Assembly: GCA_002050165.1 (NCBI GenBank)
Contig: MWSW01000012.1
Span: forward strand, 434,001 to 498,000
DNA: 64,000 bases
Source of the DNA: Candidatus Tepidiaquacellales bacterium OLB4/UTCHB1
Lineage (GTDB): Bacteria > Bacteroidota > Ignavibacteria > Tepidaquicellales > Tepidaquicellaceae
Direction of reading: 5' to 3'
Shown: positions 55,212 to 64,000 of the stretch, piece by piece
Numbering within the stretch: position 1 is the stretch's first letter
How the letters are laid out: every line of letters begins with the position of its first letter
The notes under the pieces: generated by a model
Told to the model about the DNA's origin: nothing
What the model saw: the letters and a program-made list of their open reading frames with translations, nothing else
Database searches by the model: none
Program-made: the position numbers and the translations under genes

Positions 55212-55529
55212 TTGGAATTTAAGACTGAAAATATCGAATTAAACGGTCAGACTTTCACATCTGTAATATTGGATGATGAATCTCCAGGTTTATCGAAACT
55301 GAGCGAACTTAAACAAATCATACTTGAAAAACTTGAAACCGGACAAAAGTTCATCGCCATTGATCTCGGCAGTGTTTCCAATATGAATAGCTCCGGACTT
55401 GGAATTCTGATAAGTTGCCTGAAATCTGTCAAGGAATTTCAAGGGGAGTTTGTCTTACTTAATCCATGCGATAAACTTCGTCACATTTTTCAAATAACGA
55501 AACTTGACTCAGTATTTAATATCATTTAA
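55212..55529 (+). CDS. STAS-domain protein (anti-sigma factor antagonist type)
   Basis: A 105-residue single STAS domain, starting at a TTG that abuts the secF stop. The block IAIDLGSVSNMNSSGLGILISCLK matches the SpoIIAA/RsbV phosphorylatable Ser region (NSSGLG). No HATPase serine kinase or PP2C phosphatase gene is nearby in this window. It may regulate an anti-sigma factor encoded elsewhere. A hairpin terminator follows. Confidence 0.85.
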   Translation: MEFKTENIELNGQTFTSVILDDESPGLSKLSELKQIILEKLETGQKFIAIDLGSVSNMNSSGLGILISCLKSVKEFQGEFVLLNPCDKLRHIFQITKLDSVFNII

Positions 55530-55556
55530 AAATTCTTTTTTTAAATTAAAATTATT

Positions 55557-55583
55557 AAATATCCGCTAATGGCGGATATTTTT
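55557..55583 (+). terminator. Intrinsic terminator between STAS gene and purA
   Basis: A 10-bp perfect stem (55557-55566 with 55572-55581), a 5-base loop and a T-run follow the STAS gene. It lies only a few bases before the purA start, so it may also attenuate read-through into purA. Confidence 0.75.
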
Positions 55584-55588
55584 ACTTT

Positions 55589-56863
55589 ATGGCAAAAAAT
55601 ATTTCAGCAGTTGTCGGAATTCAGTGGGGAGACGAAGGTAAAGGAAGAATGATTGATTACCTTGCACAGGATGCTGATATGGTAATTAGATATCAGGGCG
55701 GAAACAATGCAGGTCACACTGTTGTAAACCAGTTTGGTACCTTTAAGCTCCATCTTATTCCGTCGGGCATTTTTAACCCACGTTCAATTAACCTCCTTGG
55801 TACCGGAATGGTGATTAACCTTGAAGCGCTTGCAGATGAAATTAAGGAGTTGGAATCTAAAAATATTGATACCTCAAATATCCGTGTATCTGACCGGGCA
55901 ACACTTACGCTTCCATACCATATACTTGAAGACGCATACGAAGAAGAAAGACTAGGCGGATCTGCATACGGATCAACAAAGCGCGGAATTGCTCCATCTT
56001 ACGGCGACAGATATTTGAAAAAGGCTTTACTAATCGGTGACGTTATGTACCCTGATTTTATGCAAAAACGTTTAAGGGAAATCATTAATTGGAAAAATCT
56101 CATTTTCAGAAATGTTTATAAAAAAGATGAAATTAATTTTGACGAGACTTACGAATGGATAACAAAATTTTCAGAGAAAATAAAACCTTTGATTTGCAAC
56201 ACTCACAGGTTAATTGACTCTTACATCATTGAAGAAAAGAAAATATTGTTTGAAGCTCAACTCGGGGCTTTGCGCGATATTTTTTATGGAATTTATCCAT
56301 TTACAACTTCGTCATCAGTCTTATCTAATTTTGCAAATGCTGGCGGCTCAATGTTCTCTGCAAAAATAAACAATGTCATCGGAGTAATGAAATCATTTTC
56401 AACTTGTGTAGGTGCGGGTCCTTTCGTTACTGAAATGGACGGTGAAATTTCACATAAACTCAGAGAAATTGCCTATGAATATGGTGCAGCAACCGGCAGA
56501 CCCCGCCGAATCGGACATTTTGACGCAGTGGCTTCTAAGTACGGTTGCAAAATCCAAGGGGCACATTCAATCGCAATTACCAAACTTGATAGCTTATCGC
56601 AACAGGACGAATTGTTGATTTGTACCGCTTACGACCTTAATGGGATTTCAATGGATGAGTTTCCAATAAATGCTGTACTAGAAAAGGTGAAACCTGTTTA
56701 CTATTCAATGCAAGGATGGAACGAAGATATTTCACACATCAGAGATTTTGATCAATTACCACAACAGGCAAAAGATTATGTACTTAAGATTGAGGAACTC
56801 ATCGGCGTACCCGTGAAGTACGTATCTGTTGGTCCCGAAAGGGACAGCCTGATTGTCCGTTAA
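55589..56863 (+). CDS. purA: Adenylosuccinate synthetase
   Basis: A 424-residue enzyme joining IMP and aspartate with GTP. It has the P-loop GIQWGDEGKGRMIDYLA, GGNNAGHTVV, GSTKRGIAPSYGDR and TGRPRRIGHFDAVASKY. Length is normal. It ends only 4 bases before the convergent DoxX gene, so the two transcripts must overlap. Confidence 0.97.
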   Translation: MAKNISAVVGIQWGDEGKGRMIDYLAQDADMVIRYQGGNNAGHTVVNQFGTFKLHLIPSGIFNPRSINLLGTGMVINLEALADEIKELESKNIDTSNIRVSDRATLTLPYHILEDAYEEERLGGSAYGSTKRGIAPSYGDRYLKKALLIGDVMYPDFMQKRLREIINWKNLIFRNVYKKDEINFDETYEWITKFSEKIKPLICNTHRLIDSYIIEEKKILFEAQLGALRDIFYGIYPFTTSSSVLSNFANAGGSMFSAKINNVIGVMKSFSTCVGAGPFVTEMDGEISHKLREIAYEYGAATGRPRRIGHFDAVASKYGCKIQGAHSIAITKLDSLSQQDELLICTAYDLNGISMDEFPINAVLEKVKPVYYSMQGWNEDISHIRDFDQLPQQAKDYVLKIEELIGVPVKYVSVGPERDSLIVR

Positions 56864-56867
56864 TTTG

Positions 56868-57449
56868 TTATTGTGAATCTTTTAACCCCGATATTTTAGT
56901 CTCGCCATTCGATGGAAGTAATTCAATCTGATTTTCTTCCGTTGTAACCTGAGCTTCAGATATATTTAACCTGTCAGTTTTTTCAGAACCCGTAACATGT
57001 GAGCTCTGAGTAGATTTCCTCTTTTTATCGAAAAAAACATCGAAGGAAACAACCCCAGCACCGGAAAAAATTGTTGACAAAGTGCACGCTAAAAATATAA
57101 AGTTGTAGCTGAATGGCAACTCTGGATCTCCGGCTCCCATAGCAAATAAGATCCCGATCAGCATCATACTCAGTAAAAGGCTTACAACCGGTGTAAAGAA
57201 TCCAATAATATACATACCCCCTAAAATTACCTGAGCAAACGGTAGTATAAATCCGATAATAAATGCCAGATTGTCAGGCATAATTTTCAATGCCTGGAGA
57301 GAAAAAATATACCCCTGAATGTCAATTAACTTTGATGCACCAGCAGTTAGAAACAAAGTACCTAGCACAAGCCTGATTAGTAACGGTGCGATACTTGCAT
57401 TACCGCGGGCTTTGAATAATAATCTCATATAATTTGCATTATTTACCAA
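56868..57449 (-). CDS. DoxX family membrane protein
   Basis: A 193-residue protein whose first 135 residues form four TM helices with the DoxX pattern LIRLVLGTLFLTAGASKLID and FAQVILGGMYIIGFFTP. The C-terminal 55 residues are hydrophilic and uncharacterised (FDKKRKSTQSSHVTG and onwards), longer than in typical members. The role is unclear; DoxX proteins are linked to thiol or quinone redox steps. Confidence 0.82.
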   Translation of the reverse strand: MVNNANYMRLLFKARGNASIAPLLIRLVLGTLFLTAGASKLIDIQGYIFSLQALKIMPDNLAFIIGFILPFAQVILGGMYIIGFFTPVVSLLLSMMLIGILFAMGAGDPELPFSYNFIFLACTLSTIFSGAGVVSFDVFFDKKRKSTQSSHVTGSEKTDRLNISEAQVTTEENQIELLPSNGETKISGLKDSQ

Positions 57450-57602
57450 AAGGTAGCGATATTATCGCATAAGAGAAATGCAACATTAAAACTTTATCCT
57501 GTAAAGATTTGAATTAATCTTTGAACAGAAAAGAACCAGATAGAACGATGTAAGTTTGATTTTTATTAGATTAAAAACTGGTGAGGTAAGCGGACTAATG
57601 AG

Positions 57603-57676
57603 AGGCGTGGATGAGATTCGAACTCATGAATAACGCTTTTGCAGAGCGTCCCCTTAAACCACTTGGGTACCACGCC
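57603..57676 (-). tRNA. tRNA-Cys (GCA)
   Basis: Minus strand: acceptor GGCGTGG/CCACGCC, anticodon arm ACGCT-CTGCAAA-AGCGT giving anticodon GCA, T-loop GTTCGAATC. 74 bases, with no encoded CCA. Confidence 0.95.
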
Positions 57677-57724
57677 GTTCAGAATATTTTTACAACGAAC
57701 AGTGTTTTCGTTTACATAAAAATG

Positions 57725-57797
<73 letters not shown>

Positions 57798-57832
57798 TTA
57801 AACTACAAAATTAATTTGAATGTGTTCTTATT

Positions 57833-58873
<1,041 letters not shown>

Positions 58874-59003
58874 TTAAAATTAGCTAAAAACTAATGCATA
58901 TTCAATTTAAATGAACGAAAATGAACCATTTTCAAACAAAATCATAAATTGATTTTCAAACGATATTTAAGTATTTTAACGTTTTTGTAAGCAAAATACG
59001 TAT

Positions 59004-59567
59004 ATGGCAACTACTTCTGACCTCAAGGTTGGACTTATTATTAATTTTAAAAACGAACTTCACAACGTTATGTTTGTTGAACACCGAACACCTGGCAACC
59101 TTCGGGCATTTTATCAAGTTAAGATGAGAAATTTAAAAAATGGCAAAACATTTGAACACAGATTCAGATCCGGTGAAGAGATACAAATTGAACGGGTTGA
59201 ATCGAAAAGTTTCCAATTTCTATATAAAGACGGCAATGAATTATTTTTTATGGATAACGAGACATACGATCAGGTTAACATCAATGAAGATTTGATAGGC
59301 GAGCAGAGTAATTTCATAAAGGAGGGGCAGGAAGTTCAAATTCAATTCCATAATGGTAACCCGTTGGCCATCGTAATGCCCCCAAATGTTGAGCTAAAAA
59401 TTGTTTCAGCTCCACCCGGCGTAAAAGGTAATACAGCTACAAATGCGACTAAACAGGCTGAGGTTGAAACCGGAGCTATTGTCAACGTTCCGATGTTCAT
59501 TAATGACGGTGATATTATCCGGGTTGAAACGCGAACAGGAGCATACATCGAAAGAGTAAAAAACTAA
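59004..59567 (+). CDS. efp: Elongation factor P
   Basis: A 187-residue three-domain factor that relieves stalling at polyproline. It has [33 protein letters not shown] and [24 protein letters not shown]. The tip loop that carries the modified Lys34 in E. coli reads RTPGNLRAF, with Asn at the Lys position and Arg two residues later, so the usual lysylation cannot occur. First gene of efp-accB-accC, a common arrangement. Confidence 0.96.
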   Translation: MATTSDLKVGLIINFKNELHNVMFVEHRTPGNLRAFYQVKMRNLKNGKTFEHRFRSGEEIQIERVESKSFQFLYKDGNELFFMDNETYDQVNINEDLIGEQSNFIKEGQEVQIQFHNGNPLAIVMPPNVELKIVSAPPGVKGNTATNATKQAEVETGAIVNVPMFINDGDIIRVETRTGAYIERVKN

Positions 59568-59580
59568 ATTAAAATCCATC

Positions 59581-60081
59581 ATGAAAATGGACTTAAACTA
59601 TATCAAGAAACTTATCAAGATGCTTGATACAAGCACTATTTCAGAGATTGAGATTGAAGAACAGGGAACCAGGTTGCGATTATCAAAACCCAGACCAAAG
59701 TTTACAACACCGTCAAATCCGCTCCCATTTACACCAGTCCCGACCGATAACTCCGGGATAGTGAGTTCACTTACGTTGACTTCCCCACCGGTATCCGATT
59801 CAGGTGCTGAAACAGAGCAGATACAAAAAAGCCCGGATGATTATTTTGAAGTACGGTCTCCAATGGTGGGTACTTTCTATCGCGCACCTGCCCCTGATGC
59901 TGATCCCTACGTGAAAATCGGCGATTCCGTATCTTCCGGTACTGTCCTCTGTATCATTGAAGCAATGAAATTAATGAATGAAATTGAGTCGGAAGTATCC
60001 GGCAAAATTGTAAAAATACTTGTAGAGAATGCACAAGCGGTTGAATACAACCAACCATTGTTCTTAGTTGACAAAACCTGA
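59581..60081 (+). CDS. accB: Biotin carboxyl carrier protein of acetyl-CoA carboxylase
   Basis: The 166-residue protein has an N-terminal helix ([19 protein letters not shown]), a Pro/Thr-rich linker (about 40-95) and a C-terminal biotinyl domain with the biotinylation motif [11 protein letters not shown]. It carries CO2 from AccC to the carboxyltransferase. It lies 13 bases after efp and 34 before the accC ATG. Confidence 0.96.
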   Translation: MKMDLNYIKKLIKMLDTSTISEIEIEEQGTRLRLSKPRPKFTTPSNPLPFTPVPTDNSGIVSSLTLTSPPVSDSGAETEQIQKSPDDYFEVRSPMVGTFYRAPAPDADPYVKIGDSVSSGTVLCIIEAMKLMNEIESEVSGKIVKILVENAQAVEYNQPLFLVDKT

Positions 60082-60115
60082 CATTTCTCAAACGCAAACA
60101 ATTACATTTCAACAC

Positions 60116-61468
60116 ATGATTAAAAAATTATTAATCGCCAATAGAGGTGAAATAGCGTTAAGAATTATCAGGACATGTAAAGAAATAGGTATTCAAACTG
60201 TAGCAATTTATTCCGAAGCCGACAAAGATTCTTTACATGTTACATTTGCTGATGAAGCCGTCTGTATTGGACCTGCACCATCTAAGGACAGCTACCTAAA
60301 TATTCCGCAAATTATATCCGCAGCTGAAATTACAGGTTCTGATGCAATTCATCCCGGTTATGGTTTTCTTGCTGAAAACGCAAGTTTTGCTGAGATTTGT
60401 AAAGATTCCAACTTAATCTTTATTGGACCAACCGCCGGGATGATTACAGCCATGGGAAACAAGTCATTCGCTAAGGAAACCATGAAAAAAGCCGGAGTTC
60501 CGGTAGTCCCCGGGAGTGACGGTACAGTTGAATCAGTTGAAAGAGCGAAAAAGCTTGCAAAGGAAATTGGCGTACCACTCATGATAAAAGCTTCTGCAGG
60601 GGGGGGAGGAAAAGGAATGAGAATTGTCAGAAACATTAACGATGTTGAACTTGCTTATACAATGGCAAGGAATGAAGCGGAAAGTTCATTTGGTAATTCT
60701 GAAGTATATATGGAAAAATTTATCGAATGCCCGAGACATATTGAAATACAATTACTCGGGGATTCATACGGAAATGTCCTACATCTCGGTGAAAGAGATT
60801 GCTCAATTCAAAGGCGACATCAGAAATTAATTGAAGAGTCACCTTCTCCATTGGTAACTGATGAATTAAGGAAGGCAATGGGGACTGCTGCGATTAACGG
60901 CGCAAAATCCGTTAAATATCTAGGTGCAGGAACAATTGAATTTTTGGTTGATAAAAATCTGAACTTTTATTTCATGGAAATGAACACGAGAATTCAGGTG
61001 GAGCATCCAGTTACCGAAGAAGTTACAGATTATGATCTTATTAAAGAACAAATAAACATTGCAGATGGTGGCAGACTTTCAATGAAGAAGGTAAAATTTG
61101 AGGGTCATTCGATTGAATGCAGAATTAATGCTGAAGATCCAGAGAACAATTTCAGACCGTCACCAGGGACAGTAACCGCTTTTAACGTCCCGGGTGGAAA
61201 AGGCGTAAGGGTTGATACACATTGCTATGCAGGTTATAAAATTCCGACTAATTATGATTCAATGATTGGTAAGTTAATCGTAAAAGCAAATTCGCGGGAA
61301 GAGGCTATACACCGGATGAAACGAGCATTAGATGAATTCGTAATAGAAGGAGTTGCCACGACTATACCGTTTCACCGAATGATGATGGATGAGCCGAGGT
61401 TTATTAAAAATAAATTTGATACGGGATTTATTGAACTACTTGAAAAAGAAAAAAATAATATCAGTTGA
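60116..61468 (+). CDS. accC: Biotin carboxylase of acetyl-CoA carboxylase
   Basis: A 450-residue ATP-grasp enzyme from the ATG at 60116 ([18 protein letters not shown]), the standard family start; the frame opening at 60068 would overlap accB and is rejected. Motifs: [38 protein letters not shown], and [14 protein letters not shown] with catalytic Arg/Glu. It carboxylates biotin on AccB using bicarbonate and ATP. Confidence 0.97.
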   Translation: MIKKLLIANRGEIALRIIRTCKEIGIQTVAIYSEADKDSLHVTFADEAVCIGPAPSKDSYLNIPQIISAAEITGSDAIHPGYGFLAENASFAEICKDSNLIFIGPTAGMITAMGNKSFAKETMKKAGVPVVPGSDGTVESVERAKKLAKEIGVPLMIKASAGGGGKGMRIVRNINDVELAYTMARNEAESSFGNSEVYMEKFIECPRHIEIQLLGDSYGNVLHLGERDCSIQRRHQKLIEESPSPLVTDELRKAMGTAAINGAKSVKYLGAGTIEFLVDKNLNFYFMEMNTRIQVEHPVTEEVTDYDLIKEQINIADGGRLSMKKVKFEGHSIECRINAEDPENNFRPSPGTVTAFNVPGGKGVRVDTHCYAGYKIPTNYDSMIGKLIVKANSREEAIHRMKRALDEFVIEGVATTIPFHRMMMDEPRFIKNKFDTGFIELLEKEKNNIS

Positions 61469-61977
61469 GATTTCTATTGTTAATATCGGTACTGATTTTA
61501 GTGTTTTACAATATTGCCGGTGCGTTTCAGGACTCGAACAAAAAGCTTCAAGATTCTGTCAAACCCGACAAACAACTGATGATTGATACGGGACAAAAAG
61601 TTCCGGTCGAATTACCTGACTCCGGTAAACAATTGATCCCTGAAGTTGATACAGCGGTTTTAATCGTTGAACAGGATAAAAGCACATTGACTAACTCTGA
61701 ATTGTTCATTTATATTTTATTGTCTGTTGGTGGATTGGCGTTGTTTTTTTTCATTTTCGTTCATACGTTATTCCGGACATTTCATAAATCGAGGTCAACA
61801 CGGCAATCATTAATTTTAAGCTGGAATTTATTTTTCCTCGTATCATTAATATGGATCTTTATTATATGGGGAATCGTTGCCAACTTCTGGACAGTTACTT
61901 CATTTTTTATCGTAATGATTTTCTTAATCCTTGTAAGTCTAACAATGTTAATCATTGCTATAAAGACAAGAAATTGA
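61465..61977 (+). CDS. Hypothetical membrane protein
   Basis: A 170-residue protein from a TTG overlapping the accC stop by four bases. N-terminal signal-like helix (about 2-20), then a polar 60-residue region with repeated DSGKQL/DTGQK-like segments, then three hydrophobic segments (about 86-107, 122-141, 144-166). No family is recognised. Translational coupling to accC suggests an envelope or lipid-related role, but this is only positional. Confidence 0.6.
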   Translation: MRFLLLISVLILVFYNIAGAFQDSNKKLQDSVKPDKQLMIDTGQKVPVELPDSGKQLIPEVDTAVLIVEQDKSTLTNSELFIYILLSVGGLALFFFIFVHTLFRTFHKSRSTRQSLILSWNLFFLVSLIWIFIIWGIVANFWTVTSFFIVMIFLILVSLTMLIIAIKTRN

Positions 61978-62038
61978 GTGATTTTAATTTTAAATCTTTT
62001 ATATTTTAGTTTATTTCCGAAACAAATCATACTCTCAA

Positions 62039-62836
62039 ATGAAAAAATTTTACGCGTTAATCTTAGGGGCTTCAAGCGGTTTCGGTAAAGCCATTTCATT
62101 AACATTAGCTAAGGATGGAGTTAACATAATTGGGGTACACTTAGACAGGGCTTCGACAATGCCGGAAGTTAAGAAATTAATTTCGGATATTGAATCCAGC
62201 GGCGTCGAAGCACATTTTTTCAATACCAATGCAGCAGACGAGGAAAAACGTACTTCTATCATAGACTCAATTTCAGAAATCTTCAAAACTTCAGGAGGTA
62301 ACAGCACAATTAAAGTTATGGTTCACTCTCTTGCATTTGGTACTTTGAGAAATTTTATTGATGAGAAACCGGAAAACCAAATCACAAAGAAACAACTTGA
62401 CATGACCATAGATGTTATGGCTAACAGTTTGGTTTACTGGTCGCAGGATCTTATACGGGCTGGACTAGTGACAACCGGAGGTAAAATATACAGCATGACT
62501 TCATCAGGCGGTGCGAGAGTAATTGAGTATTATGGCGCAGTTTCAGCCGCAAAAGCGTGCCTTGAATCTCATACAAGGCAACTAGCAATGGAGCTCGGGA
62601 AAATGGGTATCGCAGTTAATGCTATAAAAGCCGGAGTTACTGATACACCAGCATTGAGAAAAATTCCTAATGCGGATAAAATTATCGCAAATGCATTGCA
62701 GCGAAACCCGCATGGAAAATTAACTGATCCACAATATATAGCGGATTTCATTCTCGATAACTATAAACGAGATTCCGGTTGGTTAACCGGTAATATATTT
62801 AATCTCGACGGCGGCGAGAGCGTGGTTGAACTTTAA
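62039..62836 (+). CDS. FabI/FabL-type enoyl-ACP reductase (SDR family)
   Basis: A 265-residue SDR protein with nucleotide loop GASSGFGKA (10-18). The active site reads Y165-x6-K172 (EYYGAVSAAKA), the spacing of enoyl-ACP reductases, not the Y-x3-K of ordinary SDRs. SGGARVIEYYG and the C-terminal TGNIFNLDGGESVV also fit. It probably reduces the enoyl-ACP in the last step of fatty-acid elongation, agreeing with accB-accC just upstream. FabL is the closer guess; a non-fatty-acid SDR role is possible. Confidence 0.78.
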   Translation: MKKFYALILGASSGFGKAISLTLAKDGVNIIGVHLDRASTMPEVKKLISDIESSGVEAHFFNTNAADEEKRTSIIDSISEIFKTSGGNSTIKVMVHSLAFGTLRNFIDEKPENQITKKQLDMTIDVMANSLVYWSQDLIRAGLVTTGGKIYSMTSSGGARVIEYYGAVSAAKACLESHTRQLAMELGKMGIAVNAIKAGVTDTPALRKIPNADKIIANALQRNPHGKLTDPQYIADFILDNYKRDSGWLTGNIFNLDGGESVVEL

Positions 62837-62856
62837 AATTACGGAGACAAAATTTA

Positions 62857-64000
62857 ATGTCGCAATTGCACTTTAGCGATTCTGTTGGTTCCAATATATC
62901 TAAACTATCTTTAACTGAGGAAGATAAAGGCAGTCTTGAGTTAAAGACTCAGGAGTTCATGCCAACCATTTTAATCGGATTAGGTGGCACCGGAAAGGAA
63001 GTTTTACTTAGGCTGCGCCGACTCTTTGTCGAAAAATATGGATCGCTTTCCGACTTCCCTATCCTATCCTATTTATATATTGACACAGATAATGCGCCAT
63101 CTGAGGAAAGCGGAATCGCAAGAGAACGGGACTTGTTAATAAATGAAATTGACTTTCAACCTGCAGAAAAAATCTTTAATCCGGTAAACCCGTCTGATTA
63201 TATCCAAAAGATTCATGATATTCCTGATATAAAACGCTGGCTTAATACAACCGGAGAAATCGGAAAACTAGGAACAATGAATACCGGCGCAGGGCAAATC
63301 CGTCCGGCAGCCCGCCTTGCTCTATTTCATAATTATGAGGAAATTGTTAATAAAATCTCATCGGCTAAATCGAGGATTACGGATTCGAGATCAATCAACA
63401 TTGTTAAAGACAAACACCGGATCAAAAACGTCAATACGGATAAAATCAATGTTTACGTTGTAACTTCAATTAGCGGAGGAACCGGTTCCGGGATGTTTAT
63501 TGATATGGGATTTATCCTTCGAAATATTTTCAGTAATAATGCAATCTCGTCCTGCTATATAGTACTTCCGAAAATCTATCAGGGCTACGGTAAAGAAAGG
63601 GTATATGCAAACGCTTACGCTGCTGCAAAAGAACTTGAGCATTACAACCTGAAAAATAACTTCACTGTTAGTTGGAAGAAAAATACACCATTGGCCTTTC
63701 AGCCGGGAGTTTACGACGATGTTTATTTAATAGACGGTGAAAATGTTAAAAATCTTTCACTCTCTGATTTAAGTAACCGTGACATTTACAAAATGCTTGC
63801 TGATTCTATTTTTCAGGACTTTGCAAATTCAGATTTTGCAAATTACAAACGCGGTGTTCGTGTTAATCTTGTACAATATAAACAGAGATTGTATCCTGAT
63901 GATAACTCATTAGCTGAAAATACTTTTTCCCGTAAATATTCAACTCTGGGTCAATCAACTATCTCTATCCCGGTTGACAGAATTACACTAGCTTGTTCAT
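62857..64000 (+). CDS. Tubulin/FtsZ-superfamily protein (Tubulin_2-like), 3' truncated
   Basis: An ATG frame, preceded by GGAG at about 62843, stays open for 381 codons to the window edge. Residues 37-50 read TILIGLGGTGKEVL, the N-terminal nucleotide loop, and residues 203-212 read TSISGGTGSG, the tubulin signature (GGTGSG). IDTDNA (75-80) is a further conserved-type block after strand 2. The order and spacing match the tubulin-like PF13809/FtsZ-like protein families rather than FtsZ itself. It follows the enoyl reductase by 20 bases. C-terminal domains and partners are not in the window. Confidence 0.82.
   Translation, partial: MSQLHFSDSVGSNISKLSLTEEDKGSLELKTQEFMPTILIGLGGTGKEVLLRLRRLFVEKYGSLSDFPILSYLYIDTDNAPSEESGIARERDLLINEIDFQPAEKIFNPVNPSDYIQKIHDIPDIKRWLNTTGEIGKLGTMNTGAGQIRPAARLALFHNYEEIVNKISSAKSRITDSRSINIVKDKHRIKNVNTDKINVYVVTSISGGTGSGMFIDMGFILRNIFSNNAISSCYIVLPKIYQGYGKERVYANAYAAAKELEHYNLKNNFTVSWKKNTPLAFQPGVYDDVYLIDGENVKNLSLSDLSNRDIYKMLADSIFQDFANSDFANYKRGVRVNLVQYKQRLYPDDNSLAENTFSRKYSTLGQSTISIPVDRITLACS

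Overview
The window is about 64 kb of AT-rich, gene-dense bacterial chromosome from the Bacteroidota/Chlorobiota (FCB) group, most likely an Ignavibacteria-like organism (inference). Three secreted proteins end in a type IX secretion C-terminal sorting domain with the NYPNPFNP/NFPNPFNP motif. Strong Shine-Dalgarno sites are few, and one possible Bacteroidota-type promoter is visible. No phage, complete insertion sequence or CRISPR array was seen. No gap between genes exceeds about 250 bases.

Layout. (1) 1-5.7 kb: the 3' end of a sorted secreted protein, an outer-membrane barrel with an ABC-F ATPase, and a secreted S15-like hydrolase. (2) 5.7-10.5 kb: an NfrA/NfrB-like exopolysaccharide locus in which the family 2 glycosyltransferase is divided between two consecutive genes; the first half carries a SPOR domain and the second carries a domain resembling the N-terminus of IS5-type transposases. 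(3) 10.7-18 kb: a BtuF-like lipoprotein, a conserved secreted protein, tsaD, a sorted BNR-type protein, a LysM protein and a barrel. (4) 18-39 kb: a long minus-strand surface-glycan cluster holding a sugar-phosphate transferase, a Wzi-like protein, a PIG-L deacetylase with an LpxD-like acyltransferase, an acetamidino-sugar module (two N-acetyl sugar amidotransferases, DUF354, HisF2-like, HisH-like), glycosyltransferases, two polymerase-like membrane proteins, an acyltransferase, a flippase, a Wzc-type co-polymerase/kinase, an SLBB protein and a FkbM methyltransferase. (5) 39-52 kb: glmS, tRNA-Leu, lipoprotein, birA, a subtilisin-like protease, a barrel, PpiD-like chaperone, galE, purD, a glycosyltransferase and an M24 peptidase. 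(6) 52-64 kb: secD-secF-STAS, purA, DoxX, tRNA-Cys and tRNA-Gly, gap, efp-accB-accC, a membrane protein, a FabI/FabL-type enoyl reductase, and at the edge the first 381 codons of a tubulin/FtsZ-superfamily protein.

How the genes work together. The glycan cluster reads as one mostly overlapping, translationally coupled unit for a Wzx/Wzy-type surface polysaccharide carrying an acetamidino sugar; glmS and galE nearby could supply UDP-GlcNAc and UDP-galactose-type precursors. The nfr-like locus looks like a second, independent, synthase-type exopolysaccharide machine spanning the envelope. efp-accB-accC plus the enoyl reductase form a fatty-acid synthesis neighbourhood. The two signals most worth pursuing are the split glycosyltransferase with its transposase-like domain, and the truncated tubulin-like gene, whose partners lie beyond the window.
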